From contig CAZNSG010000163.1 of assembly GCA_964575715.1 (NCBI GenBank), forward strand, positions 1 through 29,085: 29,085 nucleotides of DNA. Direction: 5' to 3'. The notes under the pieces were generated by a model. The model made no database searches, was not told the DNA's origin, and saw nothing but the letters and a program-made list of their open reading frames with translations. The stretch comes from PNAI01 sp964575715. GTDB lineage: Bacteria > Pseudomonadota > Alphaproteobacteria > Rhizobiales > Xanthobacteraceae. Positions 1 through 7,988 of the stretch are shown one piece after another; the first letter of the stretch is position 1; each line of letters opens with the position of its first letter. The position numbers were made by a program, and so were the translations under genes.

Positions 1-98
1 GCCGCGCTGAGCGTTGTTATCTGATTTAGTCGATTGCGATTTATGCCGGGCGGACGCTTGCTCCCGATATGAGGACAATTTCGGGATGCATTGCGCTT

Positions 99-128
99 GG
101 CCACAAGCAACGTGGCCACAAGCAACGT
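99..128. repeat. 15-bp tandem direct repeat, two copies
   Basis: The unit GGCCACAAGCAACGT occurs twice, back to back and without mismatch. It lies in the non-coding leader of the Tad locus. It could be a recent slippage duplication or a paired protein-binding site; the sequence does not decide between these. Confidence 0.85.
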
Positions 129-236
129 AATTGTATTAATAAAGATTAAAATTAACGAGATTTTAAAGAACTGCGCACACGCGGTTAGACTATATTGAAT
201 CCAATCAATGTATCGATGTATAAAATTGTCACGAGC

Positions 237-304
237 GCATGATTCCGCAATGCCCGCCCCGGACTTGATCAGGGGTGGTGCCCGGTTTTCTGGAAACATC
301 ATGC
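237..304. repeat. Rhizobiales-type palindromic repeat, apparently composite
   Basis: The outer ends GCATGATtccg and ggaaacATCATGC are inverted and resemble a dispersed palindrome common in Bradyrhizobium-like genomes, which has GGTTTTC-type inner arms. Between them sits a second dyad, CCCCGGACTTGATCAGGGG (257-275), which resembles the core of another repeat family. The composite reading rests on remembered family sequences rather than a search. Confidence 0.55.
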
Positions 305-419
305 GCAAGTAAAAAGCGAGAGCCCGGCTCTGATTCTGATTCAGTCCAGACCGAGAGGGTTCTCGCAATTGAAGGGCAGGTTGCCGCAGCGCTTGCCTTG
401 GGGAGTGAGAACGCTGCCT

Positions 420-438
420 TGTCCGCATGGTGCGGACA
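420..438. promoter_or_regulatory. perfect 8-bp inverted repeat before tadG
   Basis: TGTCCGCA and TGCGGACA are exact reverse complements separated by TGG. The dyad ends 22 bases before the preferred tadG ATG. Candidate roles are an operator or a 5'UTR hairpin. It has no T-run, so it is not a typical terminator. Confidence 0.5.
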
Positions 439-460
439 CGAACTCGTGCGAGACACCGCG

Positions 461-2077
461 ATGACGCCAAAACGAACACCGATCCGCCAGATCCTCGGTT
501 TTGCCCGCACGCTCTGGAGCGATACCAGCGGCGTCATCCTGCCTTATGTCACGATCATGCTGGTCGTTATCGTTGGCTTCTCGGTGCTTGCGCTCGACGG
601 TGCGCGCTTTGTCAATCTGCAGACCCAGTTGCAGCATGGCGCCGATGCGCTGGCGCTCGCGGGCTCGGCCGAGCTCGATCGCCTGCCGGATTCGGCCTGC
701 CGCGCCACCACCGCGATCAACAACTATATCCAGAATGTCTATGGCCCGAGCACCGGCCAGGACATCACCGCCACAAGAATCCGGTTTCTGAGTTCGTTGC
801 CGACCCTCGACTCTGATCTCATTACAAATGCAAATCTGGCTCCCAACGCCAACCCCGATACCACTTGTACCAACGGGTCGGCAGTGCAATTCGTCGAGGT
901 CACGGTCGGATTGATTACAATGAATACGATCCTGCCGGCGTCTTTTTTGGGCGGGGCGAACACGGCGAGAACGGGCGCGCTGGCGGTGGCCGGAAGTTAT
1001 CTGGTGGTGTGCAACTTCACGCCGGTGTTTCTCTGCAACCCGTACGAACAAGCCGGCGACAGCTACGGAGAGGCGACCGACAGATTGCTATTAGCGATGG
1101 CTGATCCCGCGGTTCGGCAGCGGCTGATCTCATTGAAGAACAACAGCCAGTATACCAACGGAAATTTTGGTTTTCTGGCTTCTCCATTAGGGACCGGCGC
1201 AAACCAGCTTAGGGAATCCATCGCAATGGTTAGACCGCCGGTCTGCTTCCGGCAGGACGCAGTCGATACCGAACCCGGCAACGTTACCGCTGCGCGCACC
1301 GCGTTCAACCTCCGGTTCGATATCTATGACGGGCCGGTAGCGGGCGATAAGAATAACCCGAACTACCGTCCCGCCCAGAATGTCCGCAAAGGATATGCCG
1401 CCGGCTCCGGTGCAGGCGGCGCATGTAATGCCAGCGCTCCCAACCCCGCCATTTGGCCGGGCACGAATGATCCCCCGACCAACACCGGCGCGTCCAGCGG
1501 CGCCCTGCCGCTCGACACCTGCTTCGTAGGCTCAACCTGTACAGAGATGGACGGCCGCATGGGTAACGGTCAATGGGACTGTGCCGCCTACTGGAGCAAA
1601 AATCACCCCAGCGCTGCCCTACCTACACAGCGAGCGGACGGATCATCGGCGGTATGCGGCACCGCGAGCACCACGACAATGAGCCGCTATGACGTTTATC
1701 GTTATGAGGTCGCAAACAGCAGCCTTATCGCGGACCTCACCGTGCTTTCACCAGGCCCTCCACAAAAGACAGAGCGGGGCACGCCAGCCTGCTATACGGG
1801 TGGTACTGGTACGTTATCGGACATCCCTGATCGCCGCATCATTCAAGCAGCGGTTATCAATTGTCTCTGTCTTCAAGCCGAAGACGGCAGTTGCTACCCC
1901 AATGCTCCAAAACTGCAAGGCAAGGGAAAAGATGTTCCAGTCGCGGCCTTTGCCAAGTTTTTCCTGACACTGCCAGTTAAGACGACGGGTTCTGATCCCA
2001 ATGTTTACGCAGAAATGGTTGATGTGCTGCGGGCCGGGGATGAAAATTCCTTTTATGTAGTCCAATTACACCGATGA
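461..2077 (+). CDS. tadG: TadG-like pilus assembly protein, cysteine-rich
   Basis: This is a 538-residue TadG-like minor pilin or pilus assembly protein of the Tad apparatus, expected to sit in the inner membrane with most of its chain in the periplasm. A short basic N-terminus is followed by one hydrophobic segment (about residues 24-46) and the TadG/TadE-type stretch LDGARFVNLQTQLQHGADAL (about 45-64). The rest is a long polar domain with 14 cysteines, including NCLCLQAEDGSC near the C-terminus, which suggests disulfides. I see no von Willebrand A motif of the DxSxS type, unlike many TadG proteins. The ATG at 461 is preferred because the hydrophobic segment then follows directly; the frame is open to 275, but that extension covers a DNA repeat. 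It is first in a row of tad genes. The N-terminal family call is firm; the role of the Cys-rich domain is unknown. Confidence 0.82.
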   Translation: MTPKRTPIRQILGFARTLWSDTSGVILPYVTIMLVVIVGFSVLALDGARFVNLQTQLQHGADALALAGSAELDRLPDSACRATTAINNYIQNVYGPSTGQDITATRIRFLSSLPTLDSDLITNANLAPNANPDTTCTNGSAVQFVEVTVGLITMNTILPASFLGGANTARTGALAVAGSYLVVCNFTPVFLCNPYEQAGDSYGEATDRLLLAMADPAVRQRLISLKNNSQYTNGNFGFLASPLGTGANQLRESIAMVRPPVCFRQDAVDTEPGNVTAARTAFNLRFDIYDGPVAGDKNNPNYRPAQNVRKGYAAGSGAGGACNASAPNPAIWPGTNDPPTNTGASSGALPLDTCFVGSTCTEMDGRMGNGQWDCAAYWSKNHPSAALPTQRADGSSAVCGTASTTTMSRYDVYRYEVANSSLIADLTVLSPGPPQKTERGTPACYTGGTGTLSDIPDRRIIQAAVINCLCLQAEDGSCYPNAPKLQGKGKDVPVAAFAKFFLTLPVKTTGSDPNVYAEMVDVLRAGDENSFYVVQLHR

Positions 2078-2099
2078 AATATCGATAACGGTGAATGCG

Positions 2100-2573
2100 A
2101 TGTTCGCACGACTCTCAAAGCTGATCTGGCGCAACGATGACGGCGCGGCCCTGATCGAGGCCACGCTCGTCGTTCCGGTGCTGATGGTGCTGGCGTTTGG
2201 AGTGTACGAGTTTTCCTGGATCTTCTATCGCAAGCAGCTGATCTCGACCGGCCTGCGCGACGCCGCGCGCTATGTTTCGCGCATGGCGCTGCCAGGCGAC
2301 ACGACTTGCAATCCGGCAATCTGGCCGGCGGCGAAAAACCTCGCGACAACGGCGCGGATCGCGGACGGAGGCACCGTACGGGTCAGGGGCTGGACCGCGG
2401 ATATGGTCACAATCACCTGCGAACCGGTACCTGGTGCCCCGACACCCGGTGTAAATATCGTGAACGTGAGCACGAATTTCGCCGGACCATCCTTGGGATT
2501 TTTCGGTTTTCTTGGCCTCTCGGCCCCACCCATCGTCGTGTTCCACCGCGAACGTACCTTTGGCCAGGGCTAG
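2100..2573 (+). CDS. tadE: TadE-like minor pilin (first copy)
   Basis: A 157-residue TadE-family pseudopilin. The N-terminus has the TadE signature: NDDGAALIEATLVVPVLMVL (about residues 12-31), where the conserved Glu (E20) begins a single membrane-spanning helix. A polar, probably periplasmic domain with two cysteines follows. TadE proteins are processed by the Tad prepilin peptidase and act as minor pilus subunits. Translation may begin at ATG 2100 or three codons earlier at GTG 2091; AACGGTGA precedes the ATG at a suitable distance. It lies 22 bases after tadG and just before a second tadE-like gene, consistent with one operon. Family assignment is strong; which of the two copies is TadE and which TadF cannot be decided here. 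Confidence 0.85.
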   Translation: MFARLSKLIWRNDDGAALIEATLVVPVLMVLAFGVYEFSWIFYRKQLISTGLRDAARYVSRMALPGDTTCNPAIWPAAKNLATTARIADGGTVRVRGWTADMVTITCEPVPGAPTPGVNIVNVSTNFAGPSLGFFGFLGLSAPPIVVFHRERTFGQG

Positions 2574-2582
2574 GGAATGACG

Positions 2583-3215
2583 ATGCTCGGCAAACGAATA
2601 ATTCGTGACTCGAACGGCAGTGTGCTGGTCGAAGTGACCGTCATGATGACGATCATGTTCGTATTCATTTTGGGATTGATCGATTTTCTGTTTGTCTTTT
2701 ATCAATGGAACATGGCGGCGAAAGCCGCCGAGATTGGCGCCCGCATTGCGGCGGTGTCGTCTCCGGTTGCGAGCGGCCTCAATCTCACGGCCAGTTCGGG
2801 CACGGAAGGAAGCGCGCCGCCGACTTTCACCGTGGTCTGCAATGGCAGTTCAGCAACATGCAGCGGCTGCAGTGCCCCTCTTTGCACCAGCTACTCGGCG
2901 GCTGCAATGGATACGATCGTTAAAGGCCGTGGCAGTACATCCTGCACCGATGGAAATTCATACTATTTTATTGGGATGTGCGATATATTTAATCGAATCA
3001 CGACGGCGAACGTGAAGATTACATATGCCTCAACTGGCATGGGCTTCGGCGGCAGGCCAGGCGGGGTCGTGCCGACCATCACAGTCGAGCTACAGGGCCT
3101 GCAATTCCAGTATTTCTTCCTCGGCGGGTTGCTCAGCTTTGCCAATATCAATATCCCACCGGTAACAACGACGATCACCGGCGAAGATCTTTGTTCGCGC
3201 AATACATGCGAGTGA
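2583..3215 (+). CDS. TadE/TadF-like minor pilin (second copy), cysteine-rich
   Basis: A 210-residue TadE/TadF-like protein. The N-terminus repeats the pattern of the gene before it: a Ser-Asn-Gly turn, the conserved Glu in VLVEVTVMMTIMFVFILGLI (about residues 14-33), then an aromatic-rich end to the helix. The periplasmic part has eight cysteines, including the cluster CNGSSATCSGCSAPLC, so it is probably disulfide-bonded. Start choice: AGGGA lies six bases before ATG 2583, while the in-frame ATG at 2577 nearly touches it, so 2583 is favoured. It sits nine bases after the first tadE-like gene and 16 bases before cpaE. Its role as a minor pilus subunit is inferred from the family and context. 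Confidence 0.82.
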   Translation: MLGKRIIRDSNGSVLVEVTVMMTIMFVFILGLIDFLFVFYQWNMAAKAAEIGARIAAVSSPVASGLNLTASSGTEGSAPPTFTVVCNGSSATCSGCSAPLCTSYSAAAMDTIVKGRGSTSCTDGNSYYFIGMCDIFNRITTANVKITYASTGMGFGGRPGGVVPTITVELQGLQFQYFFLGGLLSFANINIPPVTTTITGEDLCSRNTCE

Positions 3216-3231
3216 CCAACAGGACTGCGCA

Positions 3232-4410
3232 ATGCTGACTTATTTTTTGAGTACGAATCTTACCCCGGCGCAAAGCGCGGAGGTCGAAAAGAATCTCAAG
3301 ACAACCATTCCCGGTCTGACCAAAATCGCCAAGCTCGAGGACATCGCGCGCGATATCAGCGGTGATACCAAACCCATTTATATTTTGGTGGCGGGTCCTG
3401 CGCACGACGATGCCTACCTTGAGCGATTTGTCGGCATCGCTACCCAATATCGCGAGCGATTTTTTTTCATCCTCATCAGCGACGACATTTCCGCCAGCAA
3501 TTACAAACGCCTCGTGCGGACTGGCAGCGCCGATTGGGTCTCCACGGCGGGCGCCGCGCAAGAGATCACGGAGATTTTCGCCAAGCGGACCAGTCTTACG
3601 CTTGTCGCGCATGGGCGCAGCGACGAACGCACGACCCCGTCCACCATCGCTTTTCTCCCCAGTGCCGGCGGAGTTGGCAATACGACGCTGGTTGCTGAGA
3701 TCGGTGTCGGGCTCAAGCTGCAAAAAGCCACCAAAGATCGCAAGATTTGCATCGTCGATCTCGATTTTCAGACCAGCAACGTGTGCGACTATCTCGACAT
3801 CGAGGCGCGTCTACAAATTCAGGAGATTTCGGAGAACCCGGAGCGTTTCGATACGCAGCTATTTGAAATTTTTGTCAGCCACCATTCGAGCGGTCTTGAT
3901 GTATTTGCCGCGCCACGCAGCAAATTCGATTTTTCTGCTCTCGATATGTTGGCGCTCGAAGCGCTGTTTGAGATGATTGCCAAACGCTATGATTTGATTC
4001 TGATTGACTTGCCGGTAACCTGGTACTCATGGACGAGTAACATCATTGCTAATTCCAACGCCGTCGTTGTGACCGGGATCAATACTATCCCTTGTCTGCG
4101 GCAGCTTGCGCAGACCCTGCCAGAAGTTCGTGCGGTCCGCCAGAATTCCAGCATCGATTCGGTGTCCGTCGTCATCAATCGATGCGAACGCACGCTTTTG
4201 GGCGGCGTAGATCGGCGCCAGCACGTCGAAAGTGTGCTCTCGCAGCAACAGATCTTTTATGTCGGCTACGATCCAATGGTCATGGTGGAAGCCTCCAATA
4301 CCGGCACCCCATTGGCAATGAGCGGGAACTCCCGCAGGACCTCCAAGGAGATTTCTGCGATTGCCGCATTTTGCATTGGGATCAAGCCAGCCATCGTAGC
4401 GGCAGCCTGA
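3232..4410 (+). CDS. cpaE: CpaE/TadZ pilus-localization ATPase
   Basis: A 392-residue CpaE/TadZ protein of the ParA/MinD superfamily. In the Tad system TadZ marks the assembly site at the pole and recruits other Tad proteins. Residues 1-120 look like the degenerate response-regulator domain usual in the family. The ATPase domain begins at about 138 with an atypical Walker A, SAGGVGNTTL (144-153): the GGVG core is kept, but Asn stands where ParA has the P-loop Lys, and the signature Lys before GG is Ala. IVDLDFQTSNVCDYL (174-188) matches the second ParA motif with its Asp residues. An atypical P-loop is known in TadZ proteins. GGA precedes the ATG at normal spacing. A gap of 280 bases separates it from cpaF. 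Confidence 0.88.
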   Translation: MLTYFLSTNLTPAQSAEVEKNLKTTIPGLTKIAKLEDIARDISGDTKPIYILVAGPAHDDAYLERFVGIATQYRERFFFILISDDISASNYKRLVRTGSADWVSTAGAAQEITEIFAKRTSLTLVAHGRSDERTTPSTIAFLPSAGGVGNTTLVAEIGVGLKLQKATKDRKICIVDLDFQTSNVCDYLDIEARLQIQEISENPERFDTQLFEIFVSHHSSGLDVFAAPRSKFDFSALDMLALEALFEMIAKRYDLILIDLPVTWYSWTSNIIANSNAVVVTGINTIPCLRQLAQTLPEVRAVRQNSSIDSVSVVINRCERTLLGGVDRRQHVESVLSQQQIFYVGYDPMVMVEASNTGTPLAMSGNSRRTSKEISAIAAFCIGIKPAIVAAA

Positions 4411-4690
4411 GTTCAGGATTCCTCAAGTGATTCGAGATTAAGATTACCAGCGTGCAATTAAGGCGGCAACCACGTAACACCGTGTACAAGTAAGACTACC
4501 CACAAGTATTATTAAGACTGAATGCAATTATTGCTCAACATATCGAACATTTCAGGTTAGACATTGCCCCGAATATGAAAAGTTGCGTTCGCTATTCTTA
4601 GGGCGGAATACACCCCGTTATTCCACGCCAAGGTTGGCGACTCAGCTATAGGCTTGTCGAGTTTTAGTGCGTCATAAGAGGGAAGTTTCC
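4411..4690. other. intergenic leader before cpaF
   Basis: This 280-base gap is AT-rich and interrupts an otherwise tightly packed tad gene row. No open frame with coding character, strong hairpin or clear sigma-70 promoter was recognised. Its length makes a separate promoter for cpaF-tadB-tadC-tadD plausible. A GAGGGAAG ribosome-binding site lies at its right end. Confidence 0.4.
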
Positions 4691-6079
4691 ATGGGTTTTC
4701 TATTTGGCAATAGCAAGTCTTCCGCGCACGCGTCGCAACCGGCGCCCGTTGTCGCCGAAGACACGAGCGTCGATCCCACAAAATTTTACGGCGAATTGAT
4801 CGAGCGGCGTCCAGCCTTGCTCGATGAACGGCTCAAATTGCATGCACGGATCGTCGACGAATTCAATCTCGCATTGCTGGAGAAATTGCCGCGTGAGGAA
4901 ATGCTCAAGCACGTGCGGGCATATGTTGCCGACCACGTTCAAGCTGAGAAAATTTCACTCAATCAGAAAGAACTAATTGTCTTTACCGAGGAAATCATTA
5001 ATGAAATGACCGGGTTCGGGCCGATCGAACCGCTTTTGAAGGACCCGACGATCAACGATATTCTGATCAATACGCATCGGCAATGTTATGTCGAGCGATT
5101 CGGAAAACTTCATAAGACTGCGGTGCACTTTAAGGACGAAGCGCACCTCCTAAGAATTATTAACAGAATTGTTGCCGGCATTGGACGTCGTGTCGATGAA
5201 TCCTCCCCGATGGTGGATGCGCGGCTGCCTGACGGTTCGCGCGTCAATATCGCAATACGACCGATTGCCGTGGATGGGCCGCTCGTATCAATCCGAAAGT
5301 TTTCCGAAAAACCGTTCTCGATGGATCGGTTGCTTGCGGTAGGATCGATTCGGCCGCAAATGATCGAAGTTCTTAAGGCATCGGTACAGGGCCGGGTTTC
5401 CCTGCTAATAAGTGGCGGCACTGGCAGCGGAAAAACGACACTGCTTAACGCGCTGTCGAGCTACATTCCGCAAGATGAGCGTTTGATCACGATTGAAGAT
5501 GCCGCAGAATTGCAGTTGCAGCAGCCCCACGTCGGGCGCCTGGAAACCAGACCCTCGAATACCGAGGGCAAGGGAGAGGTTCGCCAGCGCGATCTTGTCA
5601 AGAACGCGCTGCGTATGCGACCCGATCGAATAATCATCGGCGAGTGCCGCGGTGATGAAGCTTTCGATATGTTGCAGGCAATGAACACTGGCCATGAAGG
5701 TTCGATGACAACAATCCATGCCAATACACCGCGCGACGCGTTAAAACGCCTCGAACAGATGGTGAGCATGGCGGGCATGCCCATGACCACCGCGAGCATT
5801 CGCAGCCAAATCGCATCCGCGATCAAAGTCGTTGTCCAATTGCAACGCTTGCCTGACGGTAAACGGCGCGTCACCAGTGTTGGCGAGATCACCGGAATGG
5901 AAGGTGATATCATTCAGATGCATGAGATTTATCGTTTCGTGAAGGAACACACGGACGAAAAAGGTAACATACACGGAAATTATCGAGCCACTGGTATCAG
6001 ACCAAACTTCCTTGGCGATCTAAAAGCTTACGGCATCGAGCTGTCGGCAGCCCATTTCGACTCGTCAAAACCGCTCTAG
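4691..6079 (+). CDS. cpaF: CpaF/TadA secretion ATPase
   Basis: A 462-residue type II/IV secretion-type hexameric ATPase that powers Tad pilus extension (and retraction in some systems) at the cytoplasmic face of the inner membrane. An N-terminal helical domain (about 30-120) precedes the core. The Walker A is GGTGSGKT (242-249), the Asp box is near LITIEDAAELQLQQPHVGRL, and the Walker B with its Glu is RIIIGECRGDEAFDML (about 313-328). SMTTIHANTPRDAL is the His box. Length and motif order are normal for CpaF. Start: ATG 4691 is preceded by GAGGGAAG; an in-frame ATG at 4667 lacks a good site. It is followed after 13 bases by tadB. Confidence 0.95.
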   Translation: MGFLFGNSKSSAHASQPAPVVAEDTSVDPTKFYGELIERRPALLDERLKLHARIVDEFNLALLEKLPREEMLKHVRAYVADHVQAEKISLNQKELIVFTEEIINEMTGFGPIEPLLKDPTINDILINTHRQCYVERFGKLHKTAVHFKDEAHLLRIINRIVAGIGRRVDESSPMVDARLPDGSRVNIAIRPIAVDGPLVSIRKFSEKPFSMDRLLAVGSIRPQMIEVLKASVQGRVSLLISGGTGSGKTTLLNALSSYIPQDERLITIEDAAELQLQQPHVGRLETRPSNTEGKGEVRQRDLVKNALRMRPDRIIIGECRGDEAFDMLQAMNTGHEGSMTTIHANTPRDALKRLEQMVSMAGMPMTTASIRSQIASAIKVVVQLQRLPDGKRRVTSVGEITGMEGDIIQMHEIYRFVKEHTDEKGNIHGNYRATGIRPNFLGDLKAYGIELSAAHFDSSKPL

Positions 6080-6092
6080 GGGAGGCTTAGTC

Positions 6093-7043
6093 GTGAGCGA
6101 ATTGTGGGTCATCTACGCGCTGATCTTTGGCGCGGCCGCGTTTAGTATTCAAGCCGGCTACTGGATAATTTACCGCTCACGAAAGACGCAGCGAGTAGTC
6201 AACCGAAGGCTTGCATTGAGCTCAGGCGGTGACAGCCCGAGCGCCGTGCTTGAGACGTTGCGTCGAGAGCGCGGTTTTTCTGACAACAGCCAGCCTCTGG
6301 TCAAGTATTTTAATGATATTTGGACACAGACCGGTTTGCGATTCGATCGCAATTATTTTATGTTTGTGAGCTTTGGGCTTGGTGCGGTCTACTTTGTAGT
6401 CTTCGGATTTGTGCTCGACTTTGGCGCTTTTGCGCTCGTGCTTGCGCCCTTGGCTGCGGCTGTAACAGTCTTGCTGTATCTCAAGGCAGTACGTCGGCGA
6501 CGCATCGCGCGCTTTGCAGAACAGCTTCCGAGCGCCGTCGATATTATCGTTCGTGGCGTAAAGGTAGGATACCCATTGTCCAATGCTCTTGCGCTGGTCG
6601 CACAAGAAATGCCGGATCCAATCGGAACGGAATTTGGCATGACTGCCGATGAAACGACATTCGGTCTAGATGTGCGCGCGGCGCTGGAAAATCTCTATCG
6701 GCGAGTCGGACAAGAAGATCTTCTGTTTCTTGTTATCGCCATAAGTATTCAGAGTCAGACTGGTGGCGCGCTTTCTGAAATTTTATCACGTCTCTCCACG
6801 CTTATTCGGCAGCGGACGACGCTACGGCTTAAGGTAAGGGCATTAACGGCAGAAGGCCGGCTTTCCGCGATTTTTCTTTCGCTGATGCCATTTATTCTGG
6901 TCGCAATCATTAGTCTGCTGTCACCGGAATATTTTGGCAGCGTTCGAAATCATCCGCTCATCGTGCTTGGGGGAATGTTCGCCCTGACAATGCTGGCAAT
7001 CGGAAACTTCATCATGTACCGCATGGTTAATTTCAAATTCTAG
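6093..7043 (+). CDS. tadB: TadB inner-membrane platform protein
   Basis: A 316-residue polytopic membrane protein of the T2SSF/GspF family. TadB and TadC form the inner-membrane platform on which CpaF acts. Hydrophobic segments lie at about residues 4-27, 88-110, 113-133, 255-275 and 287-310. The conserved cytoplasmic T2SSF domain (about 145-255) contains the typical stretch LPSAVDIIVRGVKVGYPL and an F/L-rich SIQSQTGGALSEIL. It starts with GTG, supported by GGGGAGG eight bases upstream. It is followed by tadC after seven bases. Confidence 0.92.
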   Translation: MSELWVIYALIFGAAAFSIQAGYWIIYRSRKTQRVVNRRLALSSGGDSPSAVLETLRRERGFSDNSQPLVKYFNDIWTQTGLRFDRNYFMFVSFGLGAVYFVVFGFVLDFGAFALVLAPLAAAVTVLLYLKAVRRRRIARFAEQLPSAVDIIVRGVKVGYPLSNALALVAQEMPDPIGTEFGMTADETTFGLDVRAALENLYRRVGQEDLLFLVIAISIQSQTGGALSEILSRLSTLIRQRTTLRLKVRALTAEGRLSAIFLSLMPFILVAIISLLSPEYFGSVRNHPLIVLGGMFALTMLAIGNFIMYRMVNFKF

Positions 7044-7050
7044 GACACCA

Positions 7051-7983
7051 ATGTCAGAACTCATCCCCATATTCGTTGCTTTTCTTGCGTTCATTGCCGT
7101 TACCGCCATGGTCCTCGTGGCAGGGCGCTATTTGGCGATCCAGATGCAAGTGCAGCGACGTCTTCCGGCAAATATGGCTGGTGGTCACTTGGTGTCCACT
7201 CATTTAGCCGCCGGACTCCATGCGTTCATCGCTCGGCATTTCGACGAAATGAGCTTCGGAGTCGACAGTACGTTGCGCGGCAAGCTACGTCGTGAGCTGG
7301 TGAAAGCGGGTTTCTTTCGATCTGACGCGCTGAATTATTACATTTTTTCGCGACTTGCATTTGTTGTCGTGCTCCCATTGATCGCATACGCGATTTTGGA
7401 AATGTTTCTTGTGTCTGCGCCGCTCTTGCTCAAATTTGCGATCCTTCTCATCACGCTCTTGCTCGCAATTTTGGGACCGGATGCATACATTTCTCAACGG
7501 CAACGGACCTTGGCTGACGGGTACCGGATTGTTTTTCCGGATTTTCTGGATCTGATCACGGTCTGCGTTGATGCAGGATTGAGCCTTGAAGCAGCACTCG
7601 ATCGCGTCACCAGCGAGATTGTGAAGCAAGACCGCATTTTTGGGCTTAACTTGTCGATGGTTGGAGCGGAAACGCGGGCCGGTCGTAGTACGGTTGAGGC
7701 GCTCGAATCACTTGCCGAACGGCTTGGATTAGACGAGGCGCGCTCGTTGGTCCTCGTATTGCGTCAATCGCTTGAGCTTGGTAGTAATATCAGTGAAGCT
7801 TTACATGTGTTTAGCGATGAAATGCGGGAAAAACGGCTGCTTCGAGCCGAAGAGAGAGCCAACAAACTTCCTGTTAAGATGGTGCTTCCGCTGGGATTAT
7901 TCATTTTCCCTGTCATTCTGCTTGTTATAATGTTGCCGCTAGCCATCAGGGTAATAGCGGCACTAAGTGGCGTAGGAATGTAA
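7051..7983 (+). CDS. tadC: TadC inner-membrane platform protein
   Basis: A 310-residue T2SSF-family protein, the partner of TadB in the Tad inner-membrane platform. An N-terminal membrane segment (about 2-26) precedes a cytoplasmic linker, a central pair of hydrophobic segments (about 100-145), the T2SSF domain (FPDFLDLITVCVDAGLSLEA, then QSLELGSNISEALHVFSDEM) and a C-terminal hydrophobic pair (about 270-308). It is distinguished from TadB by gene order and by the FPDxLDLI form of the domain start. A TAGGAC element precedes the ATG. A TPR lipoprotein gene follows after five bases. Confidence 0.92.
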   Translation: MSELIPIFVAFLAFIAVTAMVLVAGRYLAIQMQVQRRLPANMAGGHLVSTHLAAGLHAFIARHFDEMSFGVDSTLRGKLRRELVKAGFFRSDALNYYIFSRLAFVVVLPLIAYAILEMFLVSAPLLLKFAILLITLLLAILGPDAYISQRQRTLADGYRIVFPDFLDLITVCVDAGLSLEAALDRVTSEIVKQDRIFGLNLSMVGAETRAGRSTVEALESLAERLGLDEARSLVLVLRQSLELGSNISEALHVFSDEMREKRLLRAEERANKLPVKMVLPLGLFIFPVILLVIMLPLAIRVIAALSGVGM

Positions 7984-7988
7984 GGACA

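Larger units (their letters stand above)
1..460. other. non-coding region upstream of the Tad locus
   Basis: No convincing gene is seen in this stretch. It holds a 15-base tandem duplication, an AT-rich segment around 125-175, a Rhizobiales-type palindromic repeat, and a perfect short inverted repeat just before tadG; these are listed separately. A reading frame in phase with tadG is open back to 275. It runs through the repeat and the inverted repeat and has no similarity to a TadG N-terminus, so I treat it as leader DNA. The promoter of the Tad operon may be here, but no clear -35/-10 pair was recognised. Confidence 0.6.

Noticed and set aside
275..460. N-terminal extension of tadG in the same frame
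   Set aside because: It covers a palindromic repeat and an inverted repeat and has no TadG-like sequence; the membrane helix fits a start at 461.
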